Source of the DNA: Streptococcus parauberis NCFD 2020
Lineage (GTDB): Bacteria; Bacillota; Bacilli; Lactobacillales; Streptococcaceae
Assembly (NCBI RefSeq): GCF_000187935.1
Contig: NZ_AEUT02000001.1
Location: forward strand, 1 to 64,000
Length of the DNA stretch: 64,000 nucleotides
Reading direction: 5' to 3'
Position 1 is the first letter of the stretch. Each line of letters begins with the position of its first letter. The position numbers and the translations under genes were made by a program. Below the pieces are notes generated by a model. The model did not search any database and was not told the DNA's origin. It saw nothing but the letters and a program-made list of their open reading frames with translations. This document shows positions 1 to 7,278 of the stretch, one piece after another.

Positions 1-76
1 AATGCGATAAACTTATATACTTAATAATAAATGTGTCTCATATCGCTTTATATAGACAATAAAAGGAAGTTACTAC

Positions 77-211
77 CTACTTTTTAATACCGCTATACTG
101 TTTATATTTTTTTCTAAAGTTAGGAGCATGCTTCTTTTCTGTTAAGTCTCTTTCTATTTTTGATAACATTTTTTCCAATTTAATTTCTTCTAAAGTCAAT
201 TTCTTTTTCAT
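77..211 (-). CDS. small hypothetical protein, 44 aa
   Basis: An open frame of 44 codons runs leftward from an ATG at 211 to a TAG at 77-79. The product is highly charged and Lys-rich (begins MKKKLTLEEI, ends SGIKK) and looks helical, with no membrane segment. Composition resembles a real small phage-type protein, but no good Shine-Dalgarno sequence is visible and I do not recognise a family. It could be the last gene of the island's leftward block or a chromosomal gene beyond its left end. Confidence 0.35.
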   Translation of the reverse strand: MKKKLTLEEIKLEKMLSKIERDLTEKKHAPNFRKKYKQYSGIKK

Positions 212-697
212 ATCGTTATCCGTTTCAATAATGATTTAATATGTTTCATGTAAGCTATTACTATTTAGTAATTATTTTAATTAAGTTTTCTCTAGTTATG
301 ATTAAGTTTGTGATAGTTTTTAGATACCATTTTATAGGGCAATTTCTGTTTCAAGTGTCGAAAAAAATAGGGAGAGAGTTTTACAAGAGGAGTACAACCG
401 TTATTCTGGCGCGGTTTTCGAGCGTTTCATAGGGGGGTTATCATGTTTCATTTAACAAACTATAAAACACTTCAAAAATAATAAAAATCTTTTTTTATCA
501 AATATTTAATTTTAAACCTCATCAACACTTACAGCCCAACAAAACAAAAGGCAAGCGCACTGTGTACGCCTACCAAAAGAAAGTGATTTGTAATATGAAA
601 ACTTATGAACTGAAAGTTATTTACAAGATAAGCACGATTACAAAACAGCCACTTTTAAACTACAAAAACCTTTCCCATCCTACCCGCCCAACTGGTC
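212..697. other. non-coding stretch at the island's left side
   Basis: About 490 bases without a convincing gene; the short open frames on the plus strand here have poor composition and no ribosome site. It holds an inverted repeat near 397-415 (AACCG...CGGTT), a G-run near 431-437, and a partly paired stretch at 549-573. The latter two lie on either side of a candidate att core at 521-531. A packaging or end sequence of the island could lie here, but nothing in the bases proves it. Confidence 0.3.
521..531. other. candidate left attachment core (attL)
   Basis: The 11-mer ATCAACACTTA occurs here and again at 10341-10351, just outside the integrase 3' end, in the same orientation. The two copies would bracket all the island genes except the 44-codon frame at 77-211. 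The flanking bases do not match, as expected for an att core, but the repeat is short and could be chance in AT-rich DNA. Confidence 0.27.
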
Positions 698-737
698 TTA
701 TTTTTTATTATTCATTTTATATTTCTTTGATTGTTGT

Positions 738-1322
738 TCATCTTGATGAATAAACATACGTTCTAAGAATGATTGTTTCTTTTTTAATTCCTAAGCGCTG
801 TGTCAAGTGTGATGATTTAATATCATTGAATAAAAGTCTAGCATTTTCATAATATGAAAATGATGGGTTGATCATGTCATCACTCTTATACAAGTCTCTA
901 AATAAGATATCTAGCAGCTCATTAGTTTCATTGAAAATAATATCTGTTTGCTCAGCCAGTTCCTTAATCTGTGTGATAAGCGGTAACGCTTTATCATTGA
1001 TAGCTTCAATCTTAGTGATTGCATTATCTTCTAACTGTTTACGTTTCTTCTTGTATTCAGCTTCATCTATTAAAGGCGTATCTAAAATCTTATCATGTTT
1101 TAACTCGTAGATACGTTTGGCATTTTCAAGCTTTCTAATTTTATCATCAACTGTATTGTATTGGTCAATATTAAGCTGTTCCTCGGCTTCAATTAATTCA
1201 GCTTTTGATTTCTCAAGCTCTTCCTCGGTATCTGTAATTTGTTGCTTACAGTCTGATAGTTCTTTATCGTATTTAGCTTTTTTTGTTCTAACTTCTTTTT
1301 CTACTTTATCAAATAATGCCAT
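738..1322 (-). CDS. coiled-coil protein with a probable C-terminal frameshift
   Basis: Island gene with unknown function. The 194-residue product is almost wholly charged helix; residues about 10-70 read as a long coiled coil. SD GAGGAGA precedes the ATG at 1322. The last 15 residues look unnatural. In the +1 frame after a six-A run (plus-strand T run 780-785), the sequence continues as a normal charged tail (FLERMFIHQDEQ...) to a TAA at 698-700, giving about 207 aa if one A is removed. The gene is therefore probably frameshifted here. It is the distal gene of a three-gene unit (1558-1728, 1337-1561, this one). Confidence 0.7.
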   Translation of the reverse strand: MALFDKVEKEVRTKKAKYDKELSDCKQQITDTEEELEKSKAELIEAEEQLNIDQYNTVDDKIRKLENAKRIYELKHDKILDTPLIDEAEYKKKRKQLEDNAITKIEAINDKALPLITQIKELAEQTDIIFNETNELLDILFRDLYKSDDMINPSFSYYENARLLFNDIKSSHLTQRLGIKKETIILRTYVYSSR

Positions 1323-1336
1323 TGTGTTTATCTCCT

Positions 1337-1561
1337 CTATTTCTTTATAAATGAATTTTTTACTGTCGCTTGCTTAATAAGTTTATTGCCTGCCATCTTC
1401 GCACTGGTTTTCCCTTGCGCTTTTCTTAAAGCAATAAATTTTCTATCACAGTTAGCCTTAGCCTCTTGGTATTCTTTACTATTTTTCCCTTGCACCTCAG
1501 CCAACTTTTTTAGTGTAAGCGCCTTGTCGGCTTCTTTTTTTAGCTGTTCGATTGTTGTCAT
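1337..1561 (-). CDS. small basic helical protein of the island, 74 aa
   Basis: Unrecognised protein, rich in Lys, Ala and Gln, predicted entirely helical and with a net positive charge, which would suit nucleic acid binding. Its ATG overlaps the TGA of the upstream gene as ATGA (1558-1561), so the two are translationally coupled, and the coiled-coil gene follows after 14 bases. I cannot assign a function. Confidence 0.65.
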   Translation of the reverse strand: MTTIEQLKKEADKALTLKKLAEVQGKNSKEYQEAKANCDRKFIALRKAQGKTSAKMAGNKLIKQATVKNSFIKK

Positions 1562-1728
1562 TGTCTTCCCCCTTTGGTTATCATTCGTGAACGTAAGTCC
1601 CGTTTACGGTAAATAGTTTCATTGTCGTTTATCTGGTCTTTAATCAATTCAGCTTTAAATTTCAATGTCTGATTATCAGTGTCGTTGATGATTGCCAGTA
1701 GTTTATTAAAACCCTGTTTGTAATTCAT
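1558..1728 (-). CDS. small hypothetical protein of the island, 56 aa
   Basis: An ORF of 56 codons from ATG 1728 to TGA 1558-1560. A strong ribosome site (AGGAGA) lies about 9 bases upstream. The product starts MNYKQGFNKL and ends with the basic stretch RSRMITKGGRQ. The stop overlaps the next start as ATGA. The perfect SD and coupling support it strongly despite its size. A hairpin terminator lies directly upstream, leaving no obvious room for a promoter. Confidence 0.6.
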   Translation of the reverse strand: MNYKQGFNKLLAIINDTDNQTLKFKAELIKDQINDNETIYRKRDLRSRMITKGGRQ

Positions 1729-1756
1729 TTGTCCTATCTCCTAACTAAAATAAAAA

Positions 1757-1804
1757 AACTCAATGACAAATAAGAATTATAATCCCTACTTATGTCATTG
1801 AGTT
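1757..1804 (-). terminator. leftward hairpin terminator or attenuator inside the island
   Basis: Arms at 1757-1774 and 1789-1804 (core ACTCAATGACA with TGTCATTGAGT) are followed on the minus strand by seven T. It sits between the gene at 1819-1980 and the ribosome site of the gene starting at 1728, so downstream expression may depend on read-through. Confidence 0.7.
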
Positions 1805-1818
1805 CTTCTCTTTAGACT

Positions 1819-1980
1819 TTATTTAATTGTTTGCGTTCTATCTACTTGATAGATTTTTCCGCCCTTAAATTTAAAAATTATTTGCCCAAAATCTACCTTT
1901 TCAACTAAGTCTATTATACCATTTTTTTCATATAATAAGTACCCTTGCAATAGCATTTCTTGCATTTTTTCTTTATTCAT
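1819..1980 (-). CDS. small hypothetical protein of the island, 53 aa
   Basis: ORF from ATG 1980 to TAA 1819-1821, preceded by an AAGGA ribosome site. The product begins MNKEKMQEML and contains a hydrophobic/Gly centre (FGQIIFKFKGGKIYQV) that reads as a beta hairpin. No family recognised. It is the last gene before the terminator at 1757-1804. Confidence 0.5.
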   Translation of the reverse strand: MNKEKMQEMLLQGYLLYEKNGIIDLVEKVDFGQIIFKFKGGKIYQVDRTQTIK

Positions 1981-2088
1981 TCTTCACCATTTCCTTGTAT
2001 AGTTGCCACCTTAAGAACTAAAGTTTCATTTTCTAGCATTTTCTAGAGAAGCCCCTTTAAGTCGTCTTTATCTTATAATCAGCTAATG

Positions 2089-2964
2089 TTAGCCACCAAT
2101 AATATAATCATGGATACCGTCAAATTGTTTGTCAGTGTCTAGCTTCTTAACTAGGTCAATGACTTCATCTCCTAACAGCTCTACGGTTTCGTAACCATGT
2201 TGGTCATCTAGCGGTAACGGTTCATCACTTAGCAGTCTGTCAGCATGGTCTAATAGTTCTAACTCGTATAGGATAATATCACTAATCATAGTGTCCTTAT
2301 CTAATTTTTGCAACTGGGGCACGCGCATATCATGATAGTTTAATCTGAAAGTGTCAGGCTTATAATCTGCTTCATGCTTAACATAAGCTTCTTCTAGCTT
2401 TTGAATTGTACTGTTTGCAATTGTGTCCTGTGGTGACACGTATAAGACAACCATGTCAGGGAGTTGTTCAAAGATAAAGTTATTGCCCTTGGTTAATTCA
2501 TAATCTAGGTTTTCCGTGAATGCTTGTGCTTGACCAAGTGTGTCAAAAGAACCAATTAAAGCGGTGTAAGTGTCTAAGTCACCTTTGAGAGTTGGTTCAT
2601 CTTCTTCATAATCTTTAAAGTCGTCTGTGTGGTCTAGTGAATTGGTGATACGTTCAAAGCTTTCTGCAAGGTCTTCATCACTGGTATATTCTGCTTTAAG
2701 GTTACCGTTACCCGTGTAAGTGATATCAATGACTGATTGTTCATAAGTTCCAACCATATAGCCAATAAGTGCGCTTCCTGCTTTCTGTGCTTGTTCAAAG
2801 TTAGGAAGTGTAGTAGTGAAAGTAAATGTTTTAGGTGTATCTGATAATGTTTTCATGGTGTAATATCTTTCTAGGCTTTCAAGCCATTGTGCGCGCCCCT
2901 CTAGCAGTCCTTTGTATCTGCCATTAGTGCGAGTAGTGAATAAGTGTATGTTAGTTTGACTCAT
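2089..2964 (-). CDS. unknown acidic island protein, 291 aa
   Basis: The largest unrecognised cargo gene of the island. The product is strongly acidic (many Asp/Glu, especially about residues 95-130 and 225-290) and soluble, with no signal peptide or membrane segment. Two segments (about 45-80 and 132-175) each contain an aromatic patch followed by a FEQAQKA- or LGQAQAF-like helix, so it may hold two copies of one small domain. The ATG overlaps the end of the preceding gene by 14 bases without a clear SD, implying coupling. It lies where satellites carry packaging, interference or defence genes, but function is open. Confidence 0.7.
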   Translation of the reverse strand: MSQTNIHLFTTRTNGRYKGLLEGRAQWLESLERYYTMKTLSDTPKTFTFTTTLPNFEQAQKAGSALIGYMVGTYEQSVIDITYTGNGNLKAEYTSDEDLAESFERITNSLDHTDDFKDYEEDEPTLKGDLDTYTALIGSFDTLGQAQAFTENLDYELTKGNNFIFEQLPDMVVLYVSPQDTIANSTIQKLEEAYVKHEADYKPDTFRLNYHDMRVPQLQKLDKDTMISDIILYELELLDHADRLLSDEPLPLDDQHGYETVELLGDEVIDLVKKLDTDKQFDGIHDYIIGG

Positions 2965-3133
2965 GGTACATGACCATAATTGATAGGAGTGTCGTTAAGT
3001 TCTCATAATCGCCTGTCATTGCTTCTTGATATTTAATATCAATAACTTCCTGATATGCTAAAAAAGCATTGACACGCGCTTCAAAACTTGAAATTTTTTC
3101 TTCGCTCATTTTGTAAAATATTTTGATTTTCAT
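2951..3133 (-). CDS. small hypothetical protein of the island, 60 aa
   Basis: Helical 60-residue protein of unknown function. The ATG at 3133 is chosen because GAGGT, formed by the last codons of the upstream gene (3136-3348), sits at proper spacing. A second ATG at 3109 (MSEEKISSFE) has no ribosome site. The 3' end overlaps the acidic 291-aa gene, so the three genes 3136-3348, 2951-3133 and 2089-2964 form a tightly packed leftward unit. Confidence 0.6.
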   Translation of the reverse strand: MKIKIFYKMSEEKISSFEARVNAFLAYQEVIDIKYQEAMTGDYENLTTLLSIMVMYHESN

Positions 3134-3135
3134 GC

Positions 3136-3348
3136 TTAACCTCTTTCAATAATTTCTTTATAAGTTCCCATAATATAAGCCAATGCCATAGGTGGGTTAA
3201 AGCCAAGGTTGACCGCTTTAACAATGGTTGTTACTTCATGGTATAAGTCAGCCAATTGTTTAAATGTGACTTCTTTGCCTGTATCATCTCTGATAAAGTA
3301 TGCTTCAAGCTCTGAAAAATCATTGCTTTCATAGATAGTTTCTTTCAT
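3136..3348 (-). CDS. small hypothetical protein of the island, 70 aa
   Basis: Acidic 70-residue protein starting MKETIYESND with a GAAGGA ribosome site upstream. The middle (KQLADLYHEVTTIVKAV) reads as a helix and the C-terminus as a short amphipathic segment. Not recognised. It is the first gene after the 345-base origin-like gap, so its transcript either crosses that gap or starts within it. Confidence 0.6.
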   Translation of the reverse strand: MKETIYESNDFSELEAYFIRDDTGKEVTFKQLADLYHEVTTIVKAVNLGFNPPMALAYIMGTYKEIIERG

Positions 3349-3693
3349 TTTGTCCTTCTTTCTAAAATTGGGTTATGTAAATTGCTTCTGGGTTAGTTCT
3401 TCAAATTGAGTTTTTAAAATTCAAAAGTCAGTAATATCAATGGTTTAAGGATGTTTTTTTGCTAAAAAGTTAGTAGGTTAGTTTTTCATTTTCTATTACC
3501 CTGTATATAAGAAACACTTTTTAATATCTCTATATAAGGTATATATATAATAACTAACCTCCTAACCTAACAGATAATAAAGCCAATAGTACCAAGGGAT
3601 TGAGTAAGATTAGGTTTTTTTTACTCTACTTAACCCCTCATAACCTAAGTGCTTACAAACGTTGATATAATAGCTTTTTGCCTCTAAATTTTA
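3349..3693. other. candidate replication origin of the island with inverted iterons
   Basis: A 345-base gene-free stretch directly downstream of the helicase gene. GGTTAG copies lie at 3391-3396 and 3476-3481, with a GGTTAT variant at 3371-3376. The complement CTAACC occurs at 3554-3559, 3562-3567 and 3694-3699 (the last across the helicase stop), with TAACCT at 3641-3646. The inward-facing sets flank an extremely AT-rich core at about 3481-3553. SaPI-type islands are known to place their origin beside rep with iterons on both sides of an AT-rich region, so this fits an origin read by the adjacent Rep. The assignment is inference. Confidence 0.5.
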
Positions 3694-5184
3694 CTAACCT
3701 ACTTTGTGTAATCCCCATATCCCGTTTTTAATTCTTTCCGATTGGAAGCTTAAAGGGTCAAGGATTGCCATGGCTTTAGGGCTAACAGTTCCGTTTTTTG
3801 CCTCATACTTGTTACCAGTCAGCTTTTCAAGTATCTTGATTATCTGCTTACCAAAGTTTGATATATTCGCCTTATCTGCTCCCATATCGTCTAAGAACTC
3901 TTTTAGGCTATTTCTGATAATAAATATCGGTACATGATTAAGTTTATGCCAACCATTAGGAATATAAAATTCCGTGACATAAGTGAGAATATAATCATTA
4001 TCCCGCTTGTACTCGTTTAACATTTTGGTAACGGCTTTAGGCTCAATAAACTTATCAAAATCTTTCATAGTTAAGATTTTAAATAGTATCCACTCTAACA
4101 GAGTTTTGTTCTTGATAAACTTATCTTTAATTTCAGGGCGTTCTTTATTCCCGTTAAAATCAGCATTAAAAGGAACGATACATAAGCGCCTATACCAACC
4201 ATTTGTTTTGTTTCTTGCTCTTGGTATGTCGTTACCTGAGAAGATACACAATAGGCGGTAAGTAGCTTCAAAGGTTTCTTTGCCTTTTCGGTTTACTTGG
4301 ATACGGTCACCCGATACAATACTCATAAGGTCGGACACTTCATCAAGATATTTGTTTGAAATATCATCACCTATATTACAAGTTTTACCCTCTAGGGAAC
4401 TGGTATAAAATTCCTTTGTGAAATGGTCAGGCTTTAGATTACTGATATTTTCTTTACCTATCAGATTTTCAAGTAATGCTTGGAAAGTCCCTTTACCATT
4501 ATTACCGTCACCCGTTAAGATAACCATTTTCTTCCTTGTCCTGTTAGGATTGATAGCTTCATTCATGATTTGCCATAGGAGTGTGACCACCTCACTATCA
4601 TTACAAGCCAAACTTTCAAACCACTTGTCAAAATCAAACCACCCGCCTAAAATAGGCTTCTTAGCTTCGGGGTTGAATGGGGTGGTTATCTTACTAGTGA
4701 TAATAAACTTAGGGTCAAAAGGTTCTAAATGCTGGTTCTTGATATTGTATACCCCATTTTTAACAGGAATATAATAGTATTCTTGCATAGGCACGCGCAT
4801 ATATGTTTCAGTTCTTAGGTAAGCGATAACCTCGTTATAAAACTTAGCTGTGGTCAAACGACTGTCAAATTTTATGATAAGTTTTCTTAAAATATCATCA
4901 CTTGCGATATAGTAGCCAAAATCTAAATGATAAAAGTAAAGCTTGCTAATATCTGAAATTTGACCGTAACCAATGAAAGTAAAATGACAATGCTTTTTCA
5001 GTATGTTAGCAACTGTTGAAACGTTCGGTCGTGGTATTTCAACCCGTTCATTCTTTTTGCCCTCGTTGACTATATATTCATTTTCTTCCCTCCATTGTTT
5101 ACCAATGTTAAACAAATGGCTATATAGTTCCCGCATTGTTTCAGGTTCTTTTGCTTCTTCAAGTTTACCTTGAAATTCTTTCAA
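3694..5184 (-). CDS. superfamily 3 helicase / Rep-like replication protein of the island
   Basis: A 496-residue phage/plasmid D5-type helicase. The ATPase has Walker A GDGNNGKGT (about 225-233), an acidic Walker B region GDD (about 272-274), sensor motif FSGND (about 315-319) and basic WYRR (about 330-333). The N-terminal part matches proteins where a D5-like segment precedes the ATPase. It probably forms the hexameric helicase and origin-binding initiator working with the primase encoded just upstream. The start is a TTG at 5184 with only a weak AAAGAAG site; the next ATG is 5133. The repeats downstream are likely its targets. Confidence 0.85.
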   Translation of the reverse strand: MKEFQGKLEEAKEPETMRELYSHLFNIGKQWREENEYIVNEGKKNERVEIPRPNVSTVANILKKHCHFTFIGYGQISDISKLYFYHLDFGYYIASDDILRKLIIKFDSRLTTAKFYNEVIAYLRTETYMRVPMQEYYYIPVKNGVYNIKNQHLEPFDPKFIITSKITTPFNPEAKKPILGGWFDFDKWFESLACNDSEVVTLLWQIMNEAINPNRTRKKMVILTGDGNNGKGTFQALLENLIGKENISNLKPDHFTKEFYTSSLEGKTCNIGDDISNKYLDEVSDLMSIVSGDRIQVNRKGKETFEATYRLLCIFSGNDIPRARNKTNGWYRRLCIVPFNADFNGNKERPEIKDKFIKNKTLLEWILFKILTMKDFDKFIEPKAVTKMLNEYKRDNDYILTYVTEFYIPNGWHKLNHVPIFIIRNSLKEFLDDMGADKANISNFGKQIIKILEKLTGNKYEAKNGTVSPKAMAILDPLSFQSERIKNGIWGLHKVG

Positions 5185-5195
5185 TTCTTCTTTGT

Positions 5196-6062
5196 CTATG
5201 GCTGTAACCCTCTCTTTCTCATTTCAGCCTGCAAGATACTCCTAAAGGTGGTATCTAATTCATTAATAGTTAGTGGTGGCTCGGTGTTCTCATTTGCAAT
5301 TAAAGCCAAGTTATAAGCTGTTTCAATGTCACAATTCACGTATTTATTTAGGAGTAACCCCACAAATTTAGTCATTGCAACATTGCGCCCGCCCTCGTTT
5401 CCATATCCATTAAATAAGGTATTGATTACCCGCATTGTTATGGATAATTGACCGCTGTAAGGTGTGAAATGCTCTCTAGGCGCCTGTGTCGTCACTGTTT
5501 GACCTCTGATAGTTGGGAAGTCAGTCCCAAGGTTAACAACTCGGTCATATTGGTCAATCTCTTGGCGCGTGACGGGAAGTCCTTGTAATTGTGAGAACGT
5601 TATGGAAGTTTGGTCAAAAGGTAAGCCAATCATGTCAGCTATCTGGTTAACTGTTGCTTCATAGTCAGTTTTTGTCAGGTTTTTATCTGGTTTCACTACA
5701 AGGCGATAGCGTGGCTTCTCAGCCGTGTGTTTAATAGTCGGGTACAAAATATAGGAGTAGTCACTTAAAACGCTGTGAATGGTATCCTTAAACGTTCCAG
5801 CACTAATAGGAATGTCGTCATAATCAATGAAAACTAAGTCACGATATACCAAAGTGGCATTGCTTCTTTTGTAACTTCCATTTTTCTCAGCTTTCACTTT
5901 ACCAGATATACAGTAAGGCGCATGAAATTTCTTAAAATCGTCAATGCTCATATTCTCGGGCGGTTTCATTGGTTTAAATTGTGCGATATAGTCAAACGGT
6001 GTTAGCTTACCAGTGTATGGATATAGGAGTGAGCCAAAACCAATACTTTCATAAATAGCCAT
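5196..6062 (-). CDS. archaeo-eukaryotic-type primase/polymerase of the island
   Basis: A 288-residue replication protein. The segment FIDYDDI (78-84) gives the paired acidic residues, and the following TIKH...KPRYRLVV stretch (109-123) carries the conserved His and basic strand of AEP/PrimPol domains. The C-terminal 90 residues resemble the helical PriCT-type domain. It would prime or extend DNA during island replication, partnered with the helicase 11 bases downstream. Its ATG overlaps the upstream stop as TAATG. Related proteins in satellites occur split, as here, or fused to the helicase. Confidence 0.8.
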   Translation of the reverse strand: MAIYESIGFGSLLYPYTGKLTPFDYIAQFKPMKPPENMSIDDFKKFHAPYCISGKVKAEKNGSYKRSNATLVYRDLVFIDYDDIPISAGTFKDTIHSVLSDYSYILYPTIKHTAEKPRYRLVVKPDKNLTKTDYEATVNQIADMIGLPFDQTSITFSQLQGLPVTRQEIDQYDRVVNLGTDFPTIRGQTVTTQAPREHFTPYSGQLSITMRVINTLFNGYGNEGGRNVAMTKFVGLLLNKYVNCDIETAYNLALIANENTEPPLTINELDTTFRSILQAEMRKRGLQP

Positions 6063-6331
6063 TATTTCACCCCCAAGAATTGCAAGATGTCAGTCACACG
6101 ATAGAAGACTTTCCTAGTATCTTCTAAGGGTGGAATGTATCTAGGAAGCCCGTTATCTTCCCACCTCCTAAGTGTGTTGTAATCTATGCCTAACTCTTTC
6201 TTAAGGTCGGTTTGAGTGATTAAGCCTAATAGTCTTGGTTCTGGTTTAGTGTAATTGTCTAAGAAAGTAGTAACAGTGATAGCAACTTCCCGCTTGATTT
6301 CATTCTCTGCTTCTTTAGATAGCCAAGTCAT
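6062..6331 (-). CDS. HTH DNA-binding protein, MerR/excisionase-like
   Basis: An 89-residue protein. Residues about 38-70 contain a helix-turn-helix of the MerR/excisionase kind (TQTDLKKELGIDYNTLRRWEDNGLP), followed by a wing-like stretch with RKVFYRVTDIL. I set the start at ATG 6331 because AAGGTGGT lies 8 bases upstream; the longer frame begins with GTG codons inside that ribosome site. It may act as an excision or replication accessory factor or as a regulator. Its position directly before the primase gene is typical of satellite islands. Confidence 0.7.
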   Translation of the reverse strand: MTWLSKEAENEIKREVAITVTTFLDNYTKPEPRLLGLITQTDLKKELGIDYNTLRRWEDNGLPRYIPPLEDTRKVFYRVTDILQFLGVK

Positions 6332-6332
6332 A

Positions 6333-6665
6333 CTAAGCACCACCTTTCAAATACCGTTCATGCTCTTTTAGACTTGAGTTCATAAGAACCGTTATCCGTT
6401 TTTCTTCTTCTTGCTGTTGGCTATATAAGGCTCTCACGCCCTCTAGTCGCTCGGTATCGTTGGCGGGAATATAATAACCGCCTTGATAGTCCCTACTCCC
6501 ACAAATACAGATATTGTAGTCAATAATCAAGCGCCTAATGATTGCCTGTACTGTTCGTAAACTTTGTTTTGTCAGGGTAGCAATTTCATTACCTGTGATA
6601 GTTCTGTCCTTACCTGTTGGGATAAGTTGTAAAACTCGTTTAGTGTTCTGTGGCATTTTTTTCAA
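6333..6665 (-). CDS. winged-HTH type protein of the island, 110 aa
   Basis: Contains a helix-turn-helix at about 24-50 (ITGNEIATLTKQSLRTVQAI), then a beta wing and a Gln/Glu-rich helical tail. The TTG at 6665 is preferred since AGGGGGT stands about 8 bases before it; an ATG three codons in is alternative. Its last codons overlap the ribosome site of the next gene. Probably a DNA-binding replication or regulatory accessory protein; specific role unknown. Confidence 0.6.
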   Translation of the reverse strand: MKKMPQNTKRVLQLIPTGKDRTITGNEIATLTKQSLRTVQAIIRRLIIDYNICICGSRDYQGGYYIPANDTERLEGVRALYSQQQEEEKRITVLMNSSLKEHERYLKGGA

Positions 6666-6679
6666 TATGTGTTACCCCC

Positions 6680-6874
6680 TTAATTGTAGTAGTTTCCCTG
6701 TGATTGCATATACGCCCCATATAAAGGGTTCCCCGTTGGTTTTGGTTCTGGTTCAAGTTCTGGTAGGTCAATATCAATATAGCTCTTAAAATGGCTAAGA
6801 ATGACCATAAGAAGAAGCAGTGCCAAGAGTGTGAGTAGGTATTGCATGGGTGTTAAATTTAGTTCATTAATCAT
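6680..6874 (-). CDS. small single-pass membrane protein of the island
   Basis: A 64-residue protein with one strong transmembrane helix at about 9-28 (MQYLLTLLALLLLMVILSHF), then a Pro/Glu-rich juxtamembrane stretch and a Tyr/Asn-rich tail. The ATG at 6874 has AGAGGTGC at correct spacing inside the end of the previous gene. A membrane protein in the early replication module is not required for replication. It may be a superinfection, host-takeover or toxin-like function, but nothing in the sequence decides. Confidence 0.55.
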   Translation of the reverse strand: MINELNLTPMQYLLTLLALLLLMVILSHFKSYIDIDLPELEPEPKPTGNPLYGAYMQSQGNYYN

Positions 6875-7064
6875 TGTTAGCACCTCTTAACTGATAGTTA
6901 TTGATAAAATGCTGATATTCTTCTTTAGGTAGTGACATGATGTTATTTATTTCTTCTTTAGATATTGCTTTATTTGTGAAATAATCATCTAACATAAAGA
7001 TAAAACCTTTTGGATAATTGTTTTCTACTAAATAATCTCTAATTTCAAATACTTCATTTTTCAT
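6867..7064 (-). CDS. small acidic hypothetical protein, 65 aa
   Basis: Soluble 65-residue protein starting MKNEVFEIRD, with a good GTAGGAGA ribosome site before the ATG at 7064. The pattern of short helices with aromatic residues (DYLVENNYPKGFIFML) suggests a compact helical domain, but I do not recognise it. It overlaps the membrane-protein gene by 8 bases and heads the leftward replication block after the 7065-7278 gap. Confidence 0.55.
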   Translation of the reverse strand: MKNEVFEIRDYLVENNYPKGFIFMLDDYFTNKAISKEEINNIMSLPKEEYQHFINNYQLRGANND

Positions 7065-7123
7065 TGTGTGGTTCTCCTACGTTTAGTTATTCATTGCTAT
7101 TTAAAGGTTAGCCACCTCTCCTA

Positions 7124-7268
7124 TGGTCAAATTTAGTCAAATATGTTATAATTAAGATAATAAAAAATTATGCAATTCCCTTACTTGCTTGCGGGTGGGT
7201 TTGTATTTTATTATTTTCATATTCTTAAAAGCCTATTCAGTCGCCAAACTTTTTAAGGCTTTTTTTTG
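7124..7268 (+). ncRNA. candidate small RNA of the island
   Basis: On the plus strand, opposite to the surrounding genes, TGGTCA at 7124-7129 stands 17 bases before an extended -10 (TG-T-TATAAT, 7147-7152). About 75 bases later, AAAAGCC (7227-7233) pairs with GGCTTTT (7258-7264) and runs into an eight-T tail. A transcript of about 110 bases is predicted from about 7159, with no ORF longer than a few codons. The hairpin could also act weakly on leftward transcripts, so a simple bidirectional terminator is the alternative. Confidence 0.35.
7174..7199 (+). repeat. copy 1 of a 26-base dispersed direct repeat
   Basis: Matches 9091-9116 at 23 of 26 positions (shared TTACTTGCTTG followed by GGGTGG). 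This copy falls at the start of the candidate small RNA; the second lies 17 bases before the integrase start. Confidence 0.6.
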
Positions 7269-7278
7269 TTGTCTTTTT

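Noticed and set aside
241-432. 63-codon plus-strand ORF near the left end
   Set aside because: Hydrophobic, random-looking composition, no ribosome site, runs against the island's leftward genes.
562-753. 63-codon plus-strand ORF overlapping the end of the coiled-coil gene
   Set aside because: No ribosome site and overlaps the frameshifted tail of a better-supported minus-strand gene.
779-785. A AAA AAG slippery heptamer as a programmed -1 frameshift site in the coiled-coil gene
   Set aside because: The zero frame is not in the register needed for -1 slippage; the natural tail is in the +1 frame, which fits a one-base insertion better.
4418-4774. 118-codon plus-strand ORF inside the helicase gene
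   Set aside because: Antisense shadow of a clear SF3 helicase, without a ribosome site.
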